DNA from: Aneurinibacillus sp. REN35
GTDB lineage: Bacteria; Bacillota; Bacilli; Aneurinibacillales; Aneurinibacillaceae
Assembly: GCF_041379945.2 (NCBI RefSeq)
Contig: NZ_JBFTXJ020000009.1
Location: 105,919 to 169,918 of the forward strand
Reading direction: 5' to 3'
Length of the DNA: 64,000 bases
Made by a program: the position numbers and the translations under genes. Each line of letters opens with the position of its first letter. Position 1 is the stretch's first letter. The notes under the pieces are model-generated. The model was not told the origin of the DNA. It saw only the letters and a list, made by a program, of their open reading frames with translations, and did no database searches. This document shows, piece after piece, positions 26,654 through 35,224 of this stretch.

Positions 26654-26926
26654 TTAACTGCTGCTCCAACCCGAACTACCAATGCCGCCTTTAGATTTGG
26701 AACCACTGGAGATTCCGGTCTTCTTCTGGAACAGCTTCTGTCCGCTGCTTCCCCTTACATACGAGCCGCTATGCGCACTCCCGTCATCATCGCAGTAGCC
26801 GTCATTGTCATTGTCATAGCACTCATCGCTTGATGAGCAGCCCGCAGTCGCCGTAACAAGCGCTGTTGCCATAAATAGACTCATCACCTTTTTGGCTCGA
26901 CTCTTCTTATGTACGGTCTCTCCCAT
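26654..26926 (-). CDS. Small lipoprotein-like protein with an Asp-rich Ca-binding-like loop
   Basis: 90 residues with RBS AAAGGAGG. A basic N terminus (VHKKSRAKKV) and a hydrophobic stretch end in TATAGC at residue 30, which is a plausible lipobox. Immediately after it, ECYDNDNDGYCDDDGS carries a DxDxDG calcium-loop pattern flanked by two cysteines. The C terminus is rich in Gly and Ser (GGIGSSGWSSS). It is not a recognised family. It occupies the position held by the small DUF1190 protein YjfM in E. coli yjf loci, a positional comparison only. Confidence 0.8.
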   Translation of the reverse strand: MGETVHKKSRAKKVMSLFMATALVTATAGCSSSDECYDNDNDGYCDDDGSAHSGSYVRGSSGQKLFQKKTGISSGSKSKGGIGSSGWSSS

Positions 26927-26943
26927 CCTTCTGTCCTCCTTTC

Positions 26944-27396
26944 TTATGCGGTCGGCTGCGCATAATATACATAGACACCTCTGTCCTCGTCGATTTCAGT
27001 CGATGTCTTTTCCCATTCCCGGTTATATATGTACAGGAATTGACTCTGCAGGTACAGAATGGCATCATCATCATCCTTAAATGTATACGTACAGACAACA
27101 GGATAATGTATCGTATCCTCTTTAAACTCGCGCACCTCCATCATAATCCCCAGGCTTCGACGGCGCGGCGGTGCGGCGGGCTGCTCGACAACTCTCTCAT
27201 CTTCTGCAATCTGTACATAGATCACATAACAGGAAGACTCTATCGCACAGGATGTCTTCTCATACACCGTACCGTCTTTTATGAAATAATCGCAGGCAAA
27301 GCGAAGTGAGATTTCATCTTTGTCAATCAAATCATAGTAGTACAGGACAGGAAAGCCGTTTGCTTCATCAAGCTTTCGATATTCAAGCCTCGCCAT
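26944..27396 (-). CDS. Unknown protein (150 aa), first gene of the GspS/DUF350 cluster
   Basis: RBS AAAAGGAGG precedes the ATG. No signal peptide or membrane segment. The protein is beta-rich with aromatic stretches (FPVLYYYDLI, SSCYVIYVQIA, DAILYLQSQFLYIYNREW) and a Pro/Arg-rich loop (EQPAAPPRRRSLG) near residues 71-83. I do not recognise the family. It is transcribed first in the run that leads to the lipoprotein, ATP-grasp ligase and DUF350 genes (17 bases to the next start). It may be a cytosolic partner of that system. Confidence 0.75.
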   Translation of the reverse strand: MARLEYRKLDEANGFPVLYYYDLIDKDEISLRFACDYFIKDGTVYEKTSCAIESSCYVIYVQIAEDERVVEQPAAPPRRRSLGIMMEVREFKEDTIHYPVVCTYTFKDDDDAILYLQSQFLYIYNREWEKTSTEIDEDRGVYVYYAQPTA

Positions 27397-27490
27397 GATT
27401 TCCCTCCTTTTCCTTTCTTTATTTTCCTCTTTCTACGGATATTCGCAACAAAAAGTTACTGCATTTCCCTTTTTTAGTAATTAAGTCAGG

Positions 27491-27523
27491 AAAAAAGGGC
27501 ATAGACTAAGCGCCTATTGCCCT
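27491..27523 (-). terminator. Terminator of the ktrB-like gene
   Basis: On the minus strand AGGGCAATAG ... CTATGCCCT pairs with one bulge and is followed by six T (27491-27496). It lies 8 bases past the ktrB stop and separates that gene from the GspS/DUF350 cluster. Confidence 0.75.
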
Positions 27524-27530
27524 ACGAAAT

Positions 27531-28883
27531 TTAGCCGATAATGATTTTTTCATCCGGATAATGAATGTCAGCCTTAGACTTGCCGGAAATAAATATGGAA
27601 AGAAACGGCATCATACCTATGCGACCGATATACATCAATACAGCAAGCGTAATCTTACTGACAGACGTCATCTCGCTCGGAATCCCGGTAGATAATCCGC
27701 ATGTGCCGAATGCGGAACATATCTCAAAGATAATCGTCACTAGGCTAAACTTCTGTCCCTCCGCTATCATGACCACCATAATTCCGCCGACCACCAAGAA
27801 GACTGCCGTTGAGAAAAACACAAAGCTCTTCTTAATATCATCCGGCCGCAGCGACCGTCTGAATATGCGCACCTCTTCACGCCCCCGCGCAAAGGTAAAG
27901 ATCGTAAGAATCATCACCGCCAGCGTCGTTGTCCGAATCCCACCGCCCACACTAGATGGGCTTGCTCCAATAAACATCAGAATGGAGGAGAACATCTGGC
28001 TTGCTTCACTTAGCTCGGCAGGATCAAGTGTCGTTAATCCGGCACTTCGTGTTGTTACCGAAAGAAAAAGTGAATAAAATAACTTCTCGTGCCACACCAT
28101 GCCAGCTAAAAAGCGCGAATTCTCCATAACCCAAATGCCGATCGTACCGAGCACAAGCAAAACTGCAAAGGTGACAGTCGTAATCTTCGTATATAGTGAA
28201 AAACGAAAACGCTGATGCCCGCCGAAAAGATATTCTCTTACCTCAACAAGCACCGGAAAGCCGATTGCTCCAAGAATAATGAGCAGCATCGTCATTGCCT
28301 GCACAAAGTAATCATGTGAGTAATCAAGCAATGAATTGCCGAAAAGATCAAATCCGGCATTCGTGTATGTGGAGATCGCATGGAAAAACGCGTAATAAAG
28401 AGCCGTAGGAAGAGTATCGTAATACCCGGCAAAGTAAAAATACAAGGTAAAAACAACAGTGCCTACCGCTTCAAATAACAAAGCCATACCGAGTACAAGC
28501 TTCATCAACTGCACAAGCCCGGATAAGTTATAACGGTTCTGATCAATCATAATAAGCCTGCGCTGCGAAAGCCCAATGGGTGCACCCAATACAATCCAAA
28601 TGAACGTACCCAAGGTCATAATGCCTATACCACCCAATTGAAAAGCAAAGATGAGCACAAATGAGCCAAATCGACTAAACGTATCAACAGTACTTACTGT
28701 GGTGAGACCTGTGACACTGACGGCGCTTGAGGCAGTAAACAAGGCATCAATAAACGAGAGGTTTACGCCTGGCTTCAAGCTAATCGGCAGCATTAAAAGT
28801 CCGGTAATAGCAATAATCGAGATAAAATAAGAGCTCACAATGATTTGAATGGGAGATAATCGATATAGTTTCTTTCGCAGCAT
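27531..28883 (-). CDS. ktrB: KtrB/TrkH family potassium uptake channel subunit
   Basis: 450 residues. The four pore loops each carry the expected glycine: AVSVTGLTTV (about 54-63), STYTNAGFDLFG (about 171-182), TTRSAGLTTLD (about 278-288) and AFGTCGLSTGIP (about 392-403). That is the KtrB/D layout of about 8 membrane helices. It conducts K+ (with Na+ coupling in some members) and normally needs the cytoplasmic RCK ring KtrA/KtrC. No KtrA gene is in the window, as often for KtrD-type orphans. RBS AAGGAG. A near-consensus sigma-A promoter lies upstream. Confidence 0.93.
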   Translation of the reverse strand: MLRKKLYRLSPIQIIVSSYFISIIAITGLLMLPISLKPGVNLSFIDALFTASSAVSVTGLTTVSTVDTFSRFGSFVLIFAFQLGGIGIMTLGTFIWIVLGAPIGLSQRRLIMIDQNRYNLSGLVQLMKLVLGMALLFEAVGTVVFTLYFYFAGYYDTLPTALYYAFFHAISTYTNAGFDLFGNSLLDYSHDYFVQAMTMLLIILGAIGFPVLVEVREYLFGGHQRFRFSLYTKITTVTFAVLLVLGTIGIWVMENSRFLAGMVWHEKLFYSLFLSVTTRSAGLTTLDPAELSEASQMFSSILMFIGASPSSVGGGIRTTTLAVMILTIFTFARGREEVRIFRRSLRPDDIKKSFVFFSTAVFLVVGGIMVVMIAEGQKFSLVTIIFEICSAFGTCGLSTGIPSEMTSVSKITLAVLMYIGRIGMMPFLSIFISGKSKADIHYPDEKIIIG

Positions 28884-28918
28884 ATTTTCTACTCCTTATT
28901 CCGCATACATTAGGATGA

Positions 28919-28947
28919 ATCTTACGTGTTTCGGACACGGTTGTCAA
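28919..28947 (-). promoter_or_regulatory. Sigma-A promoter of the ktrB-like gene with a palindromic spacer
   Basis: On the minus strand TTGACA (28942-28947), 17 bases, TAAGAT (28919-28924). The spacer contains the inverted repeat CGTGT-CCGAA-ACACG, which could be an operator. The promoter lies 36 bases upstream of the start codon. The intergenic region is too short for a c-di-AMP ydaO riboswitch and none is seen. Confidence 0.72.
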
Positions 28948-29037
28948 ACCACTTTTCTTTCCCGTCATGAGCGCCTTATAGCCGACATACATATTTATAG
29001 AAATTCCGGTACAGTATTGTGCGCATAGGAGGCGAGA

Positions 29038-29907
29038 ATGATCAAAGGAACCATTACTGCCAGCATCGTCTTTTTTCTCTTATTTCTTGTATATGCTTCT
29101 GTTCAGGCCCATGCTTATCAAGACACAGTACAAAAGCTCACACGGCTATCGCAGAAAAATGAAGAGCTTCAAAAAGAAAAAGAACTGCTTACAATTGAAT
29201 ACCAAAAAGCCCAGGAAGAACTTGAACATATTAAGAAATCAAAACCGCAAAGCCAAGCTGATCCAAAGAAAAAAATCGCTTATCTCACATTTGACGATGG
29301 TCCATCTACTAATACGGCCGCCGTACTTTCCATTCTGCAGCGCTACAAGGTAAAAGCTACGTTCTTTGTGATCGGCAACGAAACAGAAGCGGGCAAGCAG
29401 ATGTACAAACGTATTGTGGCAGAGGGACATGCCATTGGCCTTCATTCCTATACACATGACTACCGGAAGATTTATGCTTCCCCTGCCGCTTTTCATAATG
29501 ACTTTACCCGGATTCGCAATCTTGTTCACAGCACTACCGGTCTTACGCCTACCATCACCCGATTTCCTGGCGGCTCCAACAACCATGTCAGCCGTAAGTA
29601 TGGGGGCCGCACGATCATGCAGACACTCATTCGCGAAATGAAACAAAAAGGATACCAATACTTCGATTGGAATGTAGACTCTACAGACGCTTCACGCATC
29701 TTACAGTCCCGTGAGATGATCGTTCGCTCCGTACTTCAAGGCAGTAAGAACAAACAAAAAGCCATCATACTTATGCATGACTCACAGGTTAAGACTACGA
29801 CCGTCGAAGCGCTGCCCGCCATTATTGAAGGGCTTGTCAAACAGGGATTTTCATTTGATATTATAACGGCCCAATCATTCACCTATCAGTTCGCTTCTGC
29901 CTCTTAG
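29038..29907 (+). CDS. Polysaccharide deacetylase (NodB homology), membrane-anchored
   Basis: 289 residues with RBS AGGAGG. The N terminus has a membrane segment (residues 7-25), then a coiled coil of about 50 residues (QKNEELQKEKELLTIEYQKAQEEL). The NodB domain (about 80-285) shows TFDDGPS (motif 1), HSYTHDY (metal-binding histidines, motif 2), RFPGGSNN (motif 3), DWNVDSTD (motif 4) and ILMHDS (motif 5), so the catalytic set is complete. Likely substrate is peptidoglycan or another N-acetylated cell-wall polymer at the outer face of the membrane. Confidence 0.93.
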   Translation: MIKGTITASIVFFLLFLVYASVQAHAYQDTVQKLTRLSQKNEELQKEKELLTIEYQKAQEELEHIKKSKPQSQADPKKKIAYLTFDDGPSTNTAAVLSILQRYKVKATFFVIGNETEAGKQMYKRIVAEGHAIGLHSYTHDYRKIYASPAAFHNDFTRIRNLVHSTTGLTPTITRFPGGSNNHVSRKYGGRTIMQTLIREMKQKGYQYFDWNVDSTDASRILQSREMIVRSVLQGSKNKQKAIILMHDSQVKTTTVEALPAIIEGLVKQGFSFDIITAQSFTYQFASAS

Positions 29908-29980
29908 CTACTTTCACATTGGGAGAGAGACACAAAATGTTATATACTAGTAAAAAATGAGAAAAGTGGTGAACTGTTCT

Positions 29981-30910
29981 ATGACACGCGTCTCTCCCTA
30001 TGTCCTCCTTGTTCTTGCAAATGTGCTTTGGGGTGGAAACTTTGTAATCGGACGGGCCGTTGCGGAAAGCCTACCGCCGTACACACTCTCATTCCTTCGC
30101 TGGTGTACGGCTTTTCTAGTATTCCTTCCATTCGCATGGCCAAAACTGCATAAAGAATGGCCGCTTCTCCGTGCTAGGATGCCCGTGGTCATTCTTATGG
30201 CACTTACAGGCGTCGTCGGATTCAATACGTTTCTTTATATCGCGCTACACTATACAACGTCCATTAATGCTTCGCTTGTTAATTCATCTACACCTATCGT
30301 TATTTGCATTCTTTCATTCTTGATCCTTGGCGAACGTCTGAACCGCAACCAAACCATCGGAATTATTCTATCCCTGGCCGGGGTTCTATTTATACTGTCT
30401 AAGGGTTCATTCGCGTCACTTCTTACCTTCTCCTTCAACATAGGAGACATACTTGTTATCGCAGCTTTAATCTGCTGGAGCATCTACTCTGTTCTCGTCA
30501 AAAAATACAACGGCATCCTGCCGGGCTACAGCACATTTTTATTATGCATCATTCTTGGGATTGGCATATTGTTTCCCTTCTTCGTCTATGAAAGGTTCGT
30601 CGCACAAGTACCCGCTATGTGGTCCTTCGGCTCCATAGCCACCATATTATATACCGGAGTATTTGCTTCCATCGTCGCCTTCATCTCCTGGAACTCCGCC
30701 GTAGCACAGATCGGCCCGGGCAAGGCTGGTGTATTTTTGAATCTCATTCCCGTATTCGCGGCCATATTCGCCATTGTATTTATCGGAGAGCATATCATGT
30801 GGTACCAGGCAGTCGGCGGGCTATTCGTCGTATTCGGCGTCTATATCTCTACCCGTATGGTGCATGCATCAATAGAGAAGGCCGTTCGACAGAAGCGAAA
30901 CATAGGCTAA
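29981..30910 (+). CDS. EamA family DMT transporter
   Basis: About 309 residues from the ATG at 29981 behind AAAGTGGTGA; an ATG at 29957 lacks a site. Ten membrane helices in two EamA repeats: VLLVLANVLWGGNFVIGRAVAESLPPYTLSFLRW at the N terminus and AVAQIGPGKAGVFLNLIPVFAAIFAIVFIGE in the second repeat. Members export metabolites or amino acids; the substrate is unknown. It is a complete version of the family whose remnant lies at 5313-5620. Confidence 0.92.
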   Translation: MTRVSPYVLLVLANVLWGGNFVIGRAVAESLPPYTLSFLRWCTAFLVFLPFAWPKLHKEWPLLRARMPVVILMALTGVVGFNTFLYIALHYTTSINASLVNSSTPIVICILSFLILGERLNRNQTIGIILSLAGVLFILSKGSFASLLTFSFNIGDILVIAALICWSIYSVLVKKYNGILPGYSTFLLCIILGIGILFPFFVYERFVAQVPAMWSFGSIATILYTGVFASIVAFISWNSAVAQIGPGKAGVFLNLIPVFAAIFAIVFIGEHIMWYQAVGGLFVVFGVYISTRMVHASIEKAVRQKRNIG

Positions 30911-31032
30911 TTAGGCCCTGACACTTTTTTAAAATTATAGTAATATATGTGTAGGTACTGAGCAGTGTATACAGCAAGATTGCTGCTTGATACGGTACGA
31001 AAACAATAGAAAGGAATGTTTCGTGCACGATC

Positions 31033-31317
31033 ATGAGAAAACTACACACATACATAGTGTCTGGTTGTATCGTCTTTGCGGCTGTATTATCTTCCGGCAC
31101 ACAGGCGGAAGCAGCAAAAATAGCGGTACAAGCATATAAACAGCCCTATGCTTCTTCTATTAGTAAGAAGAATCTACCCATTCAACCGAAGCTAGTCTCG
31201 CCGATCTCAAAGAAAAAAATATATGATACGCTTCTCCCTCATTTTACAAAAGCGTACGTGGATACTTTTATTAAAGAGAATTTCACCGAGACTGAAAATG
31301 GCCTGATAAAAAAGTAA
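31033..31317 (+). CDS. Small secreted protein of unknown function (94 aa)
   Basis: Residues 1-27 form a signal peptide (MRKLHTYIVSGCIVFAAVLSS, cleavage after QAEA or EAA). The mature part is a basic 66-residue peptide rich in Lys, Ser and Pro (SKKNLPIQPKLVSPISKKKIYD), ending ENFTETENGLIKK. AAAGGAA lies about 15 bases before the ATG, a long spacing, so the start is not certain. No family recognised. It is followed directly by a strong terminator. Confidence 0.65.
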   Translation: MRKLHTYIVSGCIVFAAVLSSGTQAEAAKIAVQAYKQPYASSISKKNLPIQPKLVSPISKKKIYDTLLPHFTKAYVDTFIKENFTETENGLIKK

Positions 31318-31342
31318 AACCGGTCGTTATTCGACCGGTTTT
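31316..31342. terminator. Bidirectional terminator
   Basis: 11-bp perfect stem AAAACCGGTCG (31316-31326) with CGACCGGTTTT (31332-31342), TTATT loop, followed by T. Both converging small genes end in it. Confidence 0.92.
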
Positions 31343-31467
31343 TTACGCTCTATATCAGAAAGTTTCCCTTCTTTTTTTAAACGGGCAATAATTTTAGGCA
31401 AGTATTCTTCAACGAACTTTTCGGCGTTTTCCTTTGTAACAGTAGCAGCGCGCTTACGATGATTCAT
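31327..31467 (-). CDS. Small basic protein (46 aa)
   Basis: GGGGAG lies 11 bases before the ATG at 31467; the frame extends upstream to 31545 without a better site. The protein reads MNHRKRAATVTKENAEKF then a helix (VEEYLPKIIARLKKEGKL). Very basic N terminus, single amphipathic helix, no membrane segment. Unknown function. It ends in the shared terminator hairpin. Confidence 0.55.
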   Translation of the reverse strand: MNHRKRAATVTKENAEKFVEEYLPKIIARLKKEGKLSDIERKKPVE

Positions 31468-31628
31468 ATGTTGCTGTCTCCCCTTACGTTTGTATGAATT
31501 CTGCCAATGCCTATGCGACTTTTGCTGCTTTTTTTTGTAACACAATTATTTACCACACTAGATTTATAGTTAAACAACTTTTTTCCGATAAATAAAAGAG
31601 AAAAATTCTTAGAAAAGGAGTGAGGAGA

Positions 31629-33209
31629 TTGCTCCGTAAATCACTGATCCTTCTTTTACTGTGCACCCTTGCCTTTCCATTCGCTTCCTATGCCCAGATG
31701 AAAGAAAAAAATGGAGAATTCTACTTCTATGATCCGAATTACGGATTTATTATCAAGCTCATTACACCGGATGAACGAAATGTAACAACTAATATTGTCG
31801 ATCAAATCAGCTTTGAGTTGCTTTGGTATGACTATCAAAACACTTACCATCGGCGTGACCCGATTCAATATGCCAAGCGAGTCAATCCTTCTCACGTGCA
31901 TGTCTATTATAAGGACCCAAAAGCGATGAGTTCTGTCGATAAAGGCATGGTGTTGCTTGATGATAATTCTTATATCTATACCATTCGGAATTACCAGACG
32001 GGAAAAGATAAAACCGGTCCGTTCCCGGTGAACATCGCTATCGAAAACCTCATCTCCCCTACAAAGGCGAAAACTAAAAATCCTGCGATCTACCATGGAG
32101 ACGGGAGCAAACAACGGGTAAGCATTAACATTGATCTGATGTATTACCAAAACGATAAAGAGGGCGGGAAATTCTATACAAGCTTCAAGGCTGGAAAAAG
32201 CACGATGTTCGAAAAGCGGCTTGAACTCGACTTCCCAAAAGATACGTATATCAATGACCCAACCATAAGCACAGTTCTGCCGGAGCAGGATATTCTTATA
32301 TCCGTTAATCCGCGCCCGGCCAACACGTCAGAGTATATGTTCGTCAGCCAAAGCTATACAATTACCGATAAATACGAACGCAGTATCACTCGCCCAAGTC
32401 AGGACGGAACGCTGCGCCTTATGTATGATTCCGGCATCTCAGTCGATGGGGCTCTGCACAACGTATCCATCCTTCAGCGTAAGGATGGCAAATGGATTCC
32501 GGTCGGCGGTAAAATTAACAGCAAAAGCCGCACAGTAGAGGCATCCATCGATCAATTCGGTGAATACGCTGCTGCCGTAATGTATAAGACATACAAGCTT
32601 GATATGGTCAACAACTGGTCGAAGCCGTATGTGCTGGCTCTTGCCTACAAAGGTGTCATTCAGCCTGATATGTATTTATATGATGGACGCCTACTGAAGG
32701 ATTTAAATGCAAAAATCACCCGGTTTGACTTCATGATGATGCTGGCGCGGGCTAAGGGATTAAAGCCCGTCCAATATAACGGTCACTTTGTAGATGTGAC
32801 GGAATCAACGTACGGTAAAGCGCTGCGCGGCTATGACGGCACAGGCTACTTGATGAGCGCCGTTAAAAACGGATTCGTTCAGGGGAAAACGTCTGGTGTA
32901 CTTGGTAACGTCATGGCACCAGAAGCGCCGCTGACAAGGGAAGAAGCCGCCGTATTCGTCTCCCGCGCTATGGACTTGAAAGTTCCTACATATAGCGATA
33001 TGACGAAATCTAAAGAAAAATTAAAGAAAGATTATCAGGATTATGCTTCCGTCTCTGGCTGGGCGGTTCCTCATGTCGAAGCGCTGACCAAGAAGAAGTT
33101 CATGCAGGGAAGTAACGGGCTGTTTAAACCGCACGACAAGCTGACAGTCGCTGAAGCCAGCGTGCTTGTCTATAATATGATGGATGAACTCGATCTATTC
33201 GGTAAATAA
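31629..33209 (+). CDS. Secreted protein with C-terminal S-layer-homology-like repeats
   Basis: About 526 residues. AAAGGAG (31614-31620) fits a TTG start at 31629; a GTG at 31620 overlaps the site. A signal peptide (LRKSLILLLLCTLAFPFASYA) is clear. Residues about 25-325 form an unassigned beta-rich domain. The C-terminal about 190 residues look like SLH repeats: WSKPYVLALAYKGVIQPDMYLYDG..KITRFDFMMMLARA, a second repeat with PLTREEAAVFVSRAM, and a third ending LTVAEASVLVYNMMDEL. Such repeats attach proteins non-covalently to pyruvylated cell-wall polymers. Function of the N-terminal part unknown. Confidence 0.85.
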   Translation: MLRKSLILLLLCTLAFPFASYAQMKEKNGEFYFYDPNYGFIIKLITPDERNVTTNIVDQISFELLWYDYQNTYHRRDPIQYAKRVNPSHVHVYYKDPKAMSSVDKGMVLLDDNSYIYTIRNYQTGKDKTGPFPVNIAIENLISPTKAKTKNPAIYHGDGSKQRVSINIDLMYYQNDKEGGKFYTSFKAGKSTMFEKRLELDFPKDTYINDPTISTVLPEQDILISVNPRPANTSEYMFVSQSYTITDKYERSITRPSQDGTLRLMYDSGISVDGALHNVSILQRKDGKWIPVGGKINSKSRTVEASIDQFGEYAAAVMYKTYKLDMVNNWSKPYVLALAYKGVIQPDMYLYDGRLLKDLNAKITRFDFMMMLARAKGLKPVQYNGHFVDVTESTYGKALRGYDGTGYLMSAVKNGFVQGKTSGVLGNVMAPEAPLTREEAAVFVSRAMDLKVPTYSDMTKSKEKLKKDYQDYASVSGWAVPHVEALTKKKFMQGSNGLFKPHDKLTVAEASVLVYNMMDELDLFGK

Positions 33210-33251
33210 AAAAACAGAGGAGCGGCATAAGTAAGCCGTCCCTCTGTTTTT
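33210..33251. terminator. Bidirectional terminator
   Basis: 11-bp stem AAAAACAGAGG (33210-33220) with CCTCTGTTTTT (33241-33251) and an inner CGGC/GCCG pairing; between converging genes. Confidence 0.9.
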
Positions 33252-33261
33252 ATTTATCCTG

Positions 33262-34569
33262 CTACTTTTTCGGTGCAATTGTCTCACGGAAGACTCCCCA
33301 CATTGGCGCAGTGTTTGCACCCAGTCGCCAGATGGCAATGCCTGCAAGCTCCTCACGTTTGGCTACACCTACTTTTGCCAATACGGTCTGCGGTGTTTCA
33401 TTTAGCGTCATAATGCCGAGCAGCAATTTCTCTTTCGGTACCTGTGCTTTCGCTTTTTGAGCCGCTTCCATTACTTTCGCAATCGGCTCGGGCTGACGTA
33501 CACCAGAAGGGTTGTATTCATACGCCATGATTACGATGCGATCAGCCAATTGTCCAAGCGCTTTGTAGTCATATGCCTTATAAGAGCCATTTAACGGGTG
33601 CAGGCTGAGCGTCAACCGGACACCACTGCTTGACAATTCCTCATCAAGCAGCCGCACAAAGCGGGTAAACGAGCTTCTCACTTGCTCTAACTGCGCTCCG
33701 CTTTCACGAAGCCCCAGCTCTTCAAAATCAATATGAATTCCTTCAAATGAATGTTGTACAGCTTCCTGTGCAATCCGCTGTGCCGTTTGTTTTGCTAAGG
33801 CTTCATTTTGCAGCAGGGCCGTTAATGCGCCTGGTGTTCCTTTCACCGGTCGATCGGTTGCATACACCATCATCTCAGGTGAGATACTATACTCTTTCAT
33901 GCCGCTCACCGCATCCTCGAAGCCCTGCGGGCGATTGTAACCAGTTACGGTATCGGCGGTCTTAAGCTCTCCCTGTTCTCCCAACGTATACCAGCCAAAA
34001 GCAACATCACTAATCAGGTCCGTATTTCCTTTTGCTTTGTTCGGGTACGCTACGCCGAACACTTCCGGCCAGCTATTTGTACCTCCCTTTACCGAACCCT
34101 GAGCATAGTAGGCAAGAACGCTCATCGCTTTTGGAGCAGAGATTATCCGTACAGTACGTATCTTCTGCTGCCAATCTACACGAGCATTCAATGCTTCTCC
34201 TGCGGCCCTAAGCGGTAAAAGCGTCCGATCCTTATAAACAATCGGGGCAAGCTCCATCGTAAACTCTTCACCATTCCGGGTAGCGGTCTTGCTTCCCACC
34301 TTCATTATTACTTTTGTTTCCTCATTTGTAAGTGTAACTGTGCGCGTTTTTTGATCCCATCCTACCTGAACATGCAGTGCATCGGCTACAGCACGGATCG
34401 GCACAAATGTGCGGTCATTTCTCATGATTGGAGGAACGTCCATTTTTACTGGTAACTCATCTACTGTAACCGATATACTTGAGCTTGCAGCCTGTACCGT
34501 AGAGATAGGAGCAAAGCCGCTACCTACTACGAATGCACAAGCTAATAAAGATACGATTCCTTTTTTCAT
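33262..34569 (-). CDS. Secreted glycoside hydrolase 18-like protein with copper-amine-oxidase N-terminal domain
   Basis: 435 residues; the frame opens at 34626 but GGGAGG lies 5 bases before the ATG at 34569. Signal peptide at 1-28 (ends VQAA). Residues about 30-150 form the Cu_amine_oxidN1 repeat domain (DRTFVPIRAVADALHVQVGWD..TVTLTN, then DRTLLPLRAAGEALNARVDW), a wall-associated domain common in this family of bacteria. The rest is a GH18 TIM barrel; the catalytic strand is GIHIDFEEL, with D and E conserved but the first Asp of DxxDxDxE replaced by Glu/His. It may act on spore or cell-wall glycans. Confidence 0.86.
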   Translation of the reverse strand: MKKGIVSLLACAFVVGSGFAPISTVQAASSSISVTVDELPVKMDVPPIMRNDRTFVPIRAVADALHVQVGWDQKTRTVTLTNEETKVIMKVGSKTATRNGEEFTMELAPIVYKDRTLLPLRAAGEALNARVDWQQKIRTVRIISAPKAMSVLAYYAQGSVKGGTNSWPEVFGVAYPNKAKGNTDLISDVAFGWYTLGEQGELKTADTVTGYNRPQGFEDAVSGMKEYSISPEMMVYATDRPVKGTPGALTALLQNEALAKQTAQRIAQEAVQHSFEGIHIDFEELGLRESGAQLEQVRSSFTRFVRLLDEELSSSGVRLTLSLHPLNGSYKAYDYKALGQLADRIVIMAYEYNPSGVRQPEPIAKVMEAAQKAKAQVPKEKLLLGIMTLNETPQTVLAKVGVAKREELAGIAIWRLGANTAPMWGVFRETIAPKK

Positions 34570-34666
34570 CGCAACCTCCCGGCTAATCTTAGAGTGAGCT
34601 TTTTCTTTTTGATAGAAAAGACTCACTAAAATAGACTCACTAAAAAATGGAAGGTTGCGTTTCTAT

Positions 34667-35194
34667 TTACTTTGCGCCTGCCAATACGTCAGCAAAAGCT
34701 TTTACATATTCCGGGAGATCCGGTGGGCGGCGGCTTGAGACGAGATGACCGTCAATTACAACCGGTTCATCCAGCCATTCGGCCCCAGCATTCTCCATAT
34801 CATCACGAATGCCCGGTGTGCTGGTAACTTTTTTTCCCTGTAGTACTTTAGCTGAGATCAATACCCAACCCGCGTGACAAATCTGTCCAATCGGCTTCTT
34901 ATTTTCTTCCATATGACGAACAAGGGCGAGCACATCCGGAAAACGACGCAGCTTATCCGGCGCCCAGCCACCCGGTACCAGCAGCGCATCATATTCTTTA
35001 GGATCGACCTCATCGAATGCATAATCAGACTCTGCTGGAACTCCATATTTACCCGTATATTTCTCCTTTGCTCTCTCGCCTGCCAGATGTACGATCGCCC
35101 CTTCCTCTTGCAGACGCAGAATCGGATACCACAATTCCAAGTCTTCGAATTCATGATGGACAAGACTAAGCACCTTTTTGCCTTGTAAACGCAT
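34667..35194 (-). CDS. DJ-1/PfpI family protein
   Basis: 175 residues. CGGAGGTG lies 6 bases before the ATG at 35194; the frame is open farther up but that part holds the terminator of the next gene. Motifs: KVLSLVHHEFEDLELWYPILRLQEEG, LLVPGGWAPDKLR, and the nucleophile elbow IGQICHAGWVLISA with Cys at about 107. PfpI/YhbO-type members have been described as stress proteins, proteases or deglycases; which activity applies is not known. Confidence 0.92.
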   Translation of the reverse strand: MRLQGKKVLSLVHHEFEDLELWYPILRLQEEGAIVHLAGERAKEKYTGKYGVPAESDYAFDEVDPKEYDALLVPGGWAPDKLRRFPDVLALVRHMEENKKPIGQICHAGWVLISAKVLQGKKVTSTPGIRDDMENAGAEWLDEPVVIDGHLVSSRRPPDLPEYVKAFADVLAGAK

Positions 35195-35224
35195 AACAAG
35201 CACCTCCGATTTATTGTATACAAA

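Noticed and set aside
28884..29037. c-di-AMP (ydaO) riboswitch ahead of the ktrB-like gene
   Set aside because: The 154-base gap is mostly promoter, and no ydaO consensus could be found.
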